NCBI GenBank assembly: GCA_015485715.1
Contig: WFTA01000003.1
Location: 1-43,505 of the forward strand
DNA length: 43,505 bases
Reading direction: 5' to 3'
DNA from: Patescibacteria group bacterium
GTDB lineage: Bacteria > Patescibacteriota > Patescibacteriia > WFTA01 > S139-112
The stretch's first letter is position 1. Each line of letters begins with the position of its first letter. Below the pieces are notes generated by a model that saw nothing but the letters and a program-made list of their open reading frames with translations, did no database searches and had not been told where the DNA came from. Below are positions 15,816 through 21,841 of this stretch, piece by piece. Made by a program: the position numbers and the translations under genes.

Positions 15816-16249
15816 TGTATGAGTTGTATACAACAATAATGGTAATTGCTGTATTTGCGGTTGTCTTGGTGTTAAAGAGTTTATTAAAAAAAGATATTTG
15901 TGTGCTATGTGCAAGTGTATCAGTTGTGTGGATAGTTTTGCTGGCAGGTTTGACTACAGGGATGTGGCAGGACATGGTATCTGTGGCAGTTTTAATGGGT
16001 GCAAGTCTTACAGGAGGATATTATTATCTGGAGTCAAAGCTGAAGAAAGAGTGGATGGTATTCAGATTTCCTATATTTATTACAGGATTATCTCTTGTGT
16101 TTTCTGTTGTTGAGAGAGGGGTTAATGTTTATTTATGGATGATAACAGGGATTTTATGGCTCGTAGTATATATACTCTATGTGTTTAGAGATAAGTCTGG
16201 TTTGAGGAGAATAGTTAAAAATATTATAGAGTGTTGCCGAAAATGGTAA
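15812..16249 (+). CDS. Membrane protein with CVLC motif
   Basis: 145 residues with about four membrane helices. Helix 1 (about 7-24) is followed by Lys-Lys-Asp-Ile-Cys30-Val-Leu-Cys33-Ala-Ser, a CxxC pair at the start of helix 2, recalling the membrane-edge thiol pairs of quinone-linked disulfide enzymes such as VKOR and DsbB; no VKOR or DsbB motif beyond that is visible. Its start codon overlaps the stop of the preceding HCPLC protein, so the two are probably made together and may form one complex that passes electrons between thiols on the two membrane faces (inference). Confidence 0.6.
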   Translation: MMYELYTTIMVIAVFAVVLVLKSLLKKDICVLCASVSVVWIVLLAGLTTGMWQDMVSVAVLMGASLTGGYYYLESKLKKEWMVFRFPIFITGLSLVFSVVERGVNVYLWMITGILWLVVYILYVFRDKSGLRRIVKNIIECCRKW

Positions 16250-16270
16250 TTATAATTAATTAAAAAAAAT

Positions 16271-17008
16271 ATGAAAAACATAAAGAAGTTGGCAATATTT
16301 GCCTTGATTGGTATATTTATTATACCGTATGCAGTATTTGCTCATATGGGAAATGCTGACCAGAATGTGTCCCAAAATATTGAAAGTCAGCTTCAGGAAG
16401 CTGTACAAAAGATACTGAAAGATCAGAATATAAAAGATAAGGTTGACATAGACTGCGGCAAAGTTTCAGATGATAGTTTTGAGGAGCTGGGAGAGGTTGT
16501 AATGAGTCTGATGCATCCTGATGAAGAAGAACATACAGCAATGGATAATATGATGGGAGGAGAAGGGTCCGACACCCTGAGACAGATGCATATTAATATG
16601 GGCAGAAGTTATTTGGGATGCTTTGATGGGAGGTATATACCTTCCATGGGTATGATGATGGGTATGATGGGTGTCAGAGGAGGAATGGGCTTTGACGGAA
16701 GAGCCGGCATGATGGATGAAGATATGATGAATGGGGATATGATGGAAGACAGAGAAGGGAGCAGTTATGTAGGCGATACTGTCTATAGAAATCCGTTTGG
16801 TATGCGCAGTGCTGTTTTGATGCCGCTGTGGGGGTGGATAGTAATGGTTGTAGCAGGTATAGCATTTGTTTTTTTGATAGTCTGGGTTGTAAATGGATTT
16901 TCTGGCGGCAGATCTGGGAGCCCTCTCGATATTCTTAAGGAAAGATATGTCAAGGGAGAGATAAACAGAGATGAGTACGAAAGAATGAAAAAAGAAATTA
17001 TGGATTAA
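16271..17008 (+). CDS. Secreted Met-rich membrane protein with C-terminal SHOCT domain
   Basis: 245 residues. A signal peptide (1-24, ending Ala-Val-Phe-Ala) is followed by His25-Met26, so the mature N-terminus is predicted to be His-Met. Residues 80-165 are very rich in Met and Gly (many Met-Met, Gly-Met and Asp-Met pairs) with two conserved-looking Cys, a composition typical of envelope copper(I) binding. A membrane helix at about 186-208 is followed by a cytoplasmic SHOCT motif (Pro-Leu-Asp-Ile-Leu-Lys-Glu-Arg-Tyr-x-x-Gly-Glu-Ile...Glu-Tyr-Glu), a short helical element often at the ends of membrane proteins. Likely a copper buffer or sensor at the cell surface. Confidence 0.75.
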   Translation: MKNIKKLAIFALIGIFIIPYAVFAHMGNADQNVSQNIESQLQEAVQKILKDQNIKDKVDIDCGKVSDDSFEELGEVVMSLMHPDEEEHTAMDNMMGGEGSDTLRQMHINMGRSYLGCFDGRYIPSMGMMMGMMGVRGGMGFDGRAGMMDEDMMNGDMMEDREGSSYVGDTVYRNPFGMRSAVLMPLWGWIVMVVAGIAFVFLIVWVVNGFSGGRSGSPLDILKERYVKGEINRDEYERMKKEIMD

Positions 17009-17029
17009 ATTATAATTTACTAATAAAAT

Positions 17030-17479
17030 ATGAGAAAAATATTATGGCTTATAATTATTGTAGTGATAATTGTGATAGCTGTTGCTGTTACAAAATCACC
17101 TTCATCTGTACAAGTGTCTGAGAATCAGACACAAAACAGTCAAGAGACGGTTGAGTCTCAGAATACATTAGTGTCATATAAGAACATAACCCCTGATGAA
17201 TTATACGAGATGATGCAAAACAAAGATTTTACACTGATTGATGTGCATATACCTGAACAAAAACACATCAAGGGAACAGATAAATTTATACCTTACAATG
17301 AGATAAGAATGAGAGCAGACGAGCTTCCTCAGGATAAGAACGCCAAGATAGTACTTTACTGCAGATCAGGAGCTATGAGTGCTGTAGCTGCAGAGGAATT
17401 AGTAAAGATGGGATATAAGAATGTATATAATCTGGAAGGAGGTATTATAGCATGGCAGGATAGGGGATATGAAATTTAG
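17030..17479 (+). CDS. Membrane-anchored rhodanese-domain protein
   Basis: 149 residues: an N-terminal membrane anchor (about 4-20), a Gln/Ser/Thr linker, then a single rhodanese domain (about 50-149). The active-site loop is Tyr-Cys111-Arg-Ser-Gly-Ala-Met-Ser, with the early Leu-Ile-Asp-Val and the final Gly-Gly-Ile-Ile-Ala-Trp of the family. Rhodaneses carry sulfur as a persulfide on this Cys. Anchored outside the membrane beside a CcdA-like protein, it is likely to work with thiol/persulfide traffic in the envelope, which also affects copper(I) binding (inference). Confidence 0.88.
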   Translation: MRKILWLIIIVVIIVIAVAVTKSPSSVQVSENQTQNSQETVESQNTLVSYKNITPDELYEMMQNKDFTLIDVHIPEQKHIKGTDKFIPYNEIRMRADELPQDKNAKIVLYCRSGAMSAVAAEELVKMGYKNVYNLEGGIIAWQDRGYEI

Positions 17480-17512
17480 CAATCAAATTATTAACAACAT
17501 AATTTAATATCT

Positions 17513-18646
17513 ATGGATCACAAAAATCACAATTCAGGAGGCAGGGAAAAGGTTAAGGTATGGATGGTGGTATTTGCCTTTATTTTGTTTTCAGTGATGA
17601 TTGCAGGGGGATTTTGGCTTTTTACAACTCCCGGACAGGCTGTTAATATAACTTTTGCTTATGTGGTTGGTCTGTCGATGATAGTTTTGCCATGTACCCT
17701 GCCTCTTGCTTTTGTGATTGTTCCTTTAGCAATGAAGCAAAGCCCGAAAAAAGGCCTTATGATGGCTCTTTTGTTTGGCTTGGGACTGTCCATTACTCTG
17801 TCTTTATATGGTGTATTTATTGCATGGGTGGGAAAGATTATCGGACTTGATGCGGCTATAAGTCAGGCAGGAACTCTAAGCAGGATATTGTTTATTACAG
17901 GAGGTCTGGCTGCATTTGTATTCGGGCTTTCAGAGCTTGGGCTGATAAAATTTAAAATTCCCGGATTTTCAGGCTCCTATCCCCAGTGGATTGTAAGCAG
18001 AGGAGACTATCTAAAAGCTTTTTTTCTGGGTTTGTTTTTAGGCAATGCCGGAGTAGGATGTCCCAATCCTCTCTTCTATGTCTTGCTTGGAGACATAGCA
18101 GTTGTTGGAAGCCTTACACACGGCTGGTGGCTTGGATTTATACATGGAGTTGGAAGAGCAACTCCTCTGATATTTTTAACTATACTTGGAATTTTGGGTA
18201 TAAATGCAGTGAGTAAGGTTGCAGAAAAAGGTGTACTGGTGAAGAAAATATCAGGATGGGTTTTGATTATACTCGGTGCTTTTATATTTATAAACGGCAC
18301 CTCACATAACTGGTATGAAAACAGTGCAATTCACAGAGGATGGAATAAAATAGTCAGAACAGTGGGAGGAGAAAATATAGCAGAAAGAATGGAGCATAAA
18401 GATCCTGAAGGAATACCCAAAGAACATATTGATATGCAAGTAAGCAGTCTGGAGGATCATGATGATTCAGGAGTGCCTCCTTTACACGGCCATATAGTTA
18501 TGGAAGGACAGGGCGAAGATCATGATGCCAAAGAAGCAGATGATATTATACCTGAGCCATGGCCACCCGTTGTGCTTATTGTCCTGATTTTTGGAACATA
18601 TATATGGTACAGGATCAAAAACAAAGGACAGAAAATTGAAAAATAA
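17513..18646 (+). CDS. CcdA/DsbD-like transmembrane thiol electron carrier
   Basis: 377 residues. The N-terminus starts with His-Lys-Asn-His and a first helix; the core has seven to eight helices. Two Cys lie where DsbD/CcdA carry their redox pair: Cys61 in Ile-Val-Leu-Pro-Cys-Thr-Leu-Pro and Cys183 in Gly-Val-Gly-Cys-Pro-Asn-Pro, each beside Pro as in the family. These proteins pass electrons from cytoplasmic thioredoxin to envelope thiol proteins. A His/Asp/Glu-rich outside segment (about 305-350, with Gly-His-Ile and several Asp-His pairs) precedes a last helix, an uncommon addition that might bind metal. The next gene encodes a small thioredoxin-fold protein, a plausible electron donor. 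Confidence 0.82.
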   Translation: MDHKNHNSGGREKVKVWMVVFAFILFSVMIAGGFWLFTTPGQAVNITFAYVVGLSMIVLPCTLPLAFVIVPLAMKQSPKKGLMMALLFGLGLSITLSLYGVFIAWVGKIIGLDAAISQAGTLSRILFITGGLAAFVFGLSELGLIKFKIPGFSGSYPQWIVSRGDYLKAFFLGLFLGNAGVGCPNPLFYVLLGDIAVVGSLTHGWWLGFIHGVGRATPLIFLTILGILGINAVSKVAEKGVLVKKISGWVLIILGAFIFINGTSHNWYENSAIHRGWNKIVRTVGGENIAERMEHKDPEGIPKEHIDMQVSSLEDHDDSGVPPLHGHIVMEGQGEDHDAKEADDIIPEPWPPVVLIVLIFGTYIWYRIKNKGQKIEK

Positions 18647-18652
18647 AGGTCG
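18645..18652 (+). promoter_or_regulatory. AAAGGTCG box, copy A
   Basis: First of five exact copies. Its first bases overlap the TAA stop of the CcdA-like gene. A TATAAT (18670-18675) begins 17 bases after the box, and the thioredoxin-like gene starts 46 bases after the first base of the box. The box could therefore stand in the -35 position of a promoter for that gene. Confidence 0.5.
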
Positions 18653-18690
18653 CTTTTTATCCCTGTCTTTATAATTAAAAATAGTCCATT

Positions 18691-18954
18691 ATGGTTAAAG
18701 TACAGCTTTTAACATCAATAGGATGCAGTCATTGTGCTCATGCAAAAGAGGTTCTAAAAGAAGTAAGCGAGCAATATCCTGACCTTGAAGTAGAAGAAAT
18801 AGATATTACAACAGACAAGGGTCAGGAAATGGTGTCCAAGTATATGGTAATGTCTTCTCCCGGAGTGATAATAAACGGAGAGCTTTTCTCTCAGGGAGGA
18901 CTTGAAAAAGATAAGCTCATATCTAAGCTTGAGGAACTAAAGTCACAAAATTAA
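18691..18954 (+). CDS. Small thioredoxin-fold redox protein
   Basis: 87 residues, cytoplasmic (no signal). Cys12-Ser-His-Cys15 follows the first beta strand (Val-Gln-Leu-Leu-Thr-Ser-Ile-Gly), and Met-Ser-Ser-Pro-Gly-Val supplies the cis-Pro loop, as in glutaredoxin-like and redox-active small thioredoxin folds (thioredoxin-3 type). It probably reduces or is reduced by a membrane thiol partner; the CcdA-like protein encoded just upstream is the likely one. Confidence 0.85.
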   Translation: MVKVQLLTSIGCSHCAHAKEVLKEVSEQYPDLEVEEIDITTDKGQEMVSKYMVMSSPGVIINGELFSQGGLEKDKLISKLEELKSQN

Positions 18955-18966
18955 AATTTAAACAGG

Positions 18967-18977
18967 AAAGGAGGTGA
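18967..18977 (+). promoter_or_regulatory. Strong Shine-Dalgarno sequence, unusual for this window
   Basis: AAAGGAGGTGA is a long perfect complement to the common 3' end of bacterial 16S rRNA and ends six bases before the ATG at 18984. I checked the upstream bases of the other starts in this window and found no comparable site; most are preceded by AT-rich sequence only. This one therefore marks a gene meant for strong or differently controlled translation. Confidence 0.9.
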
Positions 18978-18983
18978 GAGAGT

Positions 18984-19250
18984 ATGAACAATCAAAATTT
19001 CTGGCAAAAAGGCCTTCGTCTCGGGGTATTTTTTGCGATTCTATTTGTAATCTGCTTTATATGGTATTATTTGAGGGGAGGATCTGATGAAATAAAAACA
19101 CTTCACAACAGCCTGTTTGAATTGTCGTTTTTTGGCTGGTCGGGTATGAATACACCCAGTTTCATATACGGCATTATTCAGTCATTTATCTGGGGATATA
19201 TTGCTGTTGCTTTGTGGAATTTATCAGGATTGTTTATAAGTAAAAAATAG
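18984..19250 (+). CDS. DUF5676-like small membrane protein, copy 1
   Basis: 88 residues, two to three membrane helices (about 12-30, 55-83). The second half runs Phe-Phe-Gly-Trp-Ser-Gly-Met-Asn-Thr-Pro-Ser-Phe-Ile-Tyr-Gly-Ile-Ile-Gln and ends in a Trp-Gly-Tyr...Leu-Trp-Asn pattern, similar to small membrane proteins of the DUF5676 type that occur beside copper genes. A paralogue at 24861-25118 shares the Gly-x-Ser-Gly-x-Asn-x-x-Ser-Phe-Ile-x-Gly-x-Ile-Gln core. Function unknown. It is the only gene here with a strong ribosome binding site, and lies 3 bases before the DUF302 gene. Confidence 0.65.
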   Translation: MNNQNFWQKGLRLGVFFAILFVICFIWYYLRGGSDEIKTLHNSLFELSFFGWSGMNTPSFIYGIIQSFIWGYIAVALWNLSGLFISKK

Positions 19251-19253
19251 TTT

Positions 19254-19640
19254 ATGTCTAATTATGGGATTTCCAAAAAGGTTAATCTAAGTTTTGAGGA
19301 GGCGGTTGAGAAAACAATTTCAGCTTTAAAGGAGAAGGGATTTGGTATTTTGACAGAGATAGATGTTAAGGCTACTCTTAAGGAAAAGCTTGGTATTGAT
19401 TATAAAAATTACAGGATATTGGGAGCATGTAATCCACCACGGGCACATAAGGCTCTGGAGAGTGAGGAAGAGATTGGATTGCTTCTGCCTTGTAATGTAA
19501 TAGTGTATGAGGGAGAAGATGGTGTGGTAGTATCTGCCATTGACCCTGTAAAAGCTTTTTCCATAGTTGATAATGAAAATCTGGCTCCTCTGGCAGAAGA
19601 AGTCAGACAAATGCTGACAGAAGTGATTGAGAGTTTGTAA
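19254..19640 (+). CDS. DUF302 family protein
   Basis: 128 residues, cytoplasmic. The pattern Ser-Phe-Glu-Glu-Ala-Val-Glu-Lys-Thr, Glu-Lys-Gly-Phe-Gly-Ile-Leu-Thr-Glu-Ile-Asp-Val-Lys-Ala-Thr-Leu and Tyr-Lys-Asn-Tyr-Arg-Ile-Leu-Gly-Ala-Cys-Asn-Pro-Pro is the DUF302 signature, with a later Leu-Leu-Leu-Pro-Cys-Asn-Val. DUF302 proteins are frequent in metal and sulfur gene clusters; the two Cys (61, 80) might bind metal or a persulfide. No activity is established. Last gene of the first copper block, followed by a strong terminator. Confidence 0.9.
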   Translation: MSNYGISKKVNLSFEEAVEKTISALKEKGFGILTEIDVKATLKEKLGIDYKNYRILGACNPPRAHKALESEEEIGLLLPCNVIVYEGEDGVVVSAIDPVKAFSIVDNENLAPLAEEVRQMLTEVIESL

Positions 19641-19660
19641 TTATTATATAACTCAGATTC

Positions 19661-19689
19661 AAAAAACACAGCTTTTTGCTGTGTTTTTT
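19661..19689. terminator. Bidirectional intrinsic terminator
   Basis: AAAAAACACAGC and GCTGTGTTTTTT form a perfect 12-base stem around TTTTT. It closes the copper operon on the plus strand; on the minus strand it can also end the sigma/anti-sigma transcript, although that coding sequence stops 60 bases before it. Confidence 0.88.
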
Positions 19690-19748
19690 GAATTATAGTC
19701 TACCCAGCGATACATCTACAGCAGATGATTATATAATTTCAGGTTTTA

Positions 19749-21161
19749 TTATTCACTTTCATCTTCAGTATCTTTATCCTTTTCTTCTTTATTATTTTCT
19801 TTTATTTCTTTGAATTCAGTTTTCAATCTTACCTCTTCCAAAGGTATGTTATAGGTTGCGGATATATATTGGATGATTTTGTTTCTGTCAATTGTATCCA
19901 GAGAAAATTCATATTCATCTTTAGATGTTTGTATTTTTATTTCAGAATCTTTGTTTGTTATTTCAACTTCTATTTTCCTGAGATAATTTTGTGATGTGTT
20001 GTTATCAGGTGGGGATAGATAGTCTGTGGTTGATGTGGATGAAGTTGCGGGTTGTGGTGGATTTACAGGAATAAATATATTATCTTTATTTTCGTCATCA
20101 TATTTGAATGTTTTTTTATCACCTTCATCATCTTCAGATTTGATCTTTAAAATATCATTCAGATTGGAAATGTTATATTTGGATCTTATATAGTTCTTTA
20201 TTTCATCCATATCTGCAGTTTCAAGAGTAAATTCAACTTCACCTTTGTTTGTTTTAATTTCAATCTTAGATGAGTTTTGATATAGTTTGACCTCCACTTT
20301 TTTAAATACTATGTTTGTGTTTGGGGTGGTTGTAGGGGTGGAGGTTGGATTGACAGGTGCAGACTGGATGAAGCGGTTGACATCTTCAAATTCGTCATCT
20401 TCAGGTTTATATTTTTTAATTTTATTTTTGATTTTGATTTGTCCGTCTTCGCTTTCTATCTCTATTTTTTGTTTTTTATCTCCTTTAATTTCTATTTGAA
20501 ATTTATTTTTATTATCTTCTTTTTCAATCTCCATTTCAAGTCTCCCTATATTTTCCTGCCCGTTTTTCAGAGAATCAACTATGTTCTTTAAAGCTGTTGC
20601 GGCCTGTGTATTTCCTTTTTGCTCCATTTCATTTTTTACTTTTTCAATATAATTTATAGCAATTTGAATAGCCTGACTTATCTTATCATCAGAAGGCACC
20701 ACACTATCTGTTGATGTTGGAGTAGATGTTGCATTTACAGGCAGGGTCGATGTGGCAACAGGCGGGGTGGATGTGTTTTGGGTAATTGGTCCTGCATTTT
20801 TAAGTAGTATGGATATTTCTTCCACTCTTTCTAAAGCAAATTTTATTTTAAGTTTATCTTTTTTATCTTTAGGAGTTATTTTGATTTGGATATCTTCTAT
20901 AGCTCTGTCCAGAGGAAAGAGGAAATCTCCCGGCTTGGCATTATCTGCTGCTTTGACTATTCCAAACGATGAGAGTGTAATTATTAGAATCATAGTTATG
21001 ACTTGAATCATGTTTTTATGGGTTAATAATAAATAGGAAAATGGAGATGCAGGCATATCAATGTTTGCCCGAATGGATTGCCAGATGTCATCCTGTTCTT
21101 TGTTTGATAGGTTCTTGATATTTATTGACTCTAGTTTTTTTTGCAGATTGTCCTTATTCAT
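19749..21161 (-). CDS. DUF5667-type membrane partner of ECF sigma factor (putative anti-sigma), long form
   Basis: 470 residues from the Met at 21161. A cytoplasmic N-terminus (1-48) that could hold the sigma factor, a membrane helix (about 52-72), then Ala-Lys-Pro-Gly-Asp-Phe-Leu-Phe-Pro-Leu-Asp-Arg-Ala-Ile-Glu, the entry of the DUF5667 domain. The outer part has Thr/Ser/Pro linkers separating two copies of a 60-residue beta/alpha unit (Lys-Val-Glu-Val-Lys-Leu-Tyr... and Lys-Ile-Glu-Val-Glu-Ile-Thr..., each ending in a Tyr-Asn-Ile or Tyr-Asn-Ile-Pro turn). The ATG overlaps the sigma stop codon by four bases, so the two are translated together. The start at 21209 is rejected because it overlaps more of the sigma gene. 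Confidence 0.8.
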   Translation of the reverse strand: MNKDNLQKKLESINIKNLSNKEQDDIWQSIRANIDMPASPFSYLLLTHKNMIQVITMILIITLSSFGIVKAADNAKPGDFLFPLDRAIEDIQIKITPKDKKDKLKIKFALERVEEISILLKNAGPITQNTSTPPVATSTLPVNATSTPTSTDSVVPSDDKISQAIQIAINYIEKVKNEMEQKGNTQAATALKNIVDSLKNGQENIGRLEMEIEKEDNKNKFQIEIKGDKKQKIEIESEDGQIKIKNKIKKYKPEDDEFEDVNRFIQSAPVNPTSTPTTTPNTNIVFKKVEVKLYQNSSKIEIKTNKGEVEFTLETADMDEIKNYIRSKYNISNLNDILKIKSEDDEGDKKTFKYDDENKDNIFIPVNPPQPATSSTSTTDYLSPPDNNTSQNYLRKIEVEITNKDSEIKIQTSKDEYEFSLDTIDRNKIIQYISATYNIPLEEVRLKTEFKEIKENNKEEKDKDTEDESE

Positions 21162-21676
21162 ATTTTTCCGTTTATAAATTTCTTTAGTTTTTGAACTGCT
21201 CTGTGACACCTTACTTTGGCAGTGTTTTCAGATACTCCAAGCATCTTGCCTATTTCAGAATGACTTAAATCAGAGATAAATCTGAGCTGGATTACCGTCT
21301 GATCTTTTTCTGATAATCGGCTGATTCCTGTCAGCAGTTGATAGTAGTCTTCTTGGGAATCGGTTTCCATGATTTCAGTTATATATTTTTCATCAAATTC
21401 AATATTATGCTTTTTTGTCCTGTAGTATTGATATATTTTTCTTCTGGTAATTAGAAACACAAAACTGTAGAATTTTTTTTCAGAGACAAAGATAAAGCCG
21501 GGTAATCCTTTCCAGACATCTATAAATACCTCTTGAAGAATATCTTTGGCATCCTCCCTGTTTCCTGTCCTGCTTATTATAAAAGCAAACAATGGCTTGC
21601 TGAGATATTGATAGATTTTCTGGAAAGCCTGCTTATCTCCTTTTTTACTTTGTCTTATTAATTCTTTGTTTATCAT
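21158..21676 (-). CDS. ECF-type RNA polymerase sigma factor, copy 1
   Basis: 172 residues from Met 21676 (or 177 from 21691). Region 2 has Phe-Gln-Lys-Ile-Tyr-Gln-Tyr-Leu and Asn-Arg-Glu-Asp-Ala-Lys-Asp-Ile-Leu-Gln-Glu-Val-Phe (the polymerase-binding and -10 segment); region 4 has Leu-Ser-His-Ser-Glu-Ile-Gly-Lys-Met-Leu-Gly-Val-Ser-Glu-Asn-Thr-Ala-Lys-Val-Arg, a helix-turn-helix for the -35. There is no region 3, so it is an ECF factor. It is co-encoded with a membrane anti-sigma-like partner and is transcribed away from copB. The target promoters are unknown. Confidence 0.92.
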   Translation of the reverse strand: MINKELIRQSKKGDKQAFQKIYQYLSKPLFAFIISRTGNREDAKDILQEVFIDVWKGLPGFIFVSEKKFYSFVFLITRRKIYQYYRTKKHNIEFDEKYITEIMETDSQEDYYQLLTGISRLSEKDQTVIQLRFISDLSHSEIGKMLGVSENTAKVRCHRAVQKLKKFINGKI

Positions 21677-21786
21677 ATTGTGGATCCACATTATTTTTGA
21701 GGCCTCTATTTATATAATGTCATTGTATCATTTAAAGGTTACAAATTGAAATTTTGGCTTAAAATGCGTATAAATTTGTTCATCTC

Positions 21787-21815
21787 TTGTATATTATACG
21801 AACTTGGTGTATAAT
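21787..21815 (+). promoter_or_regulatory. Promoter of the copper ATPase gene
   Basis: TTGTAT (21787-21792), a 17-base spacer and TATAAT (21810-21815), 27 bases before the ATG. No ATACCC/GGGTAT operator is present, so this promoter is not obviously under the CsoR-like repressor. The 18 bases TTGTATATTATACGAACT (21787-21804) recur exactly at 42480-42497, just before the MerR-like gene. Confidence 0.7.
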
Positions 21816-21841
21816 ATTATATATAATTAATATTATAGTAT

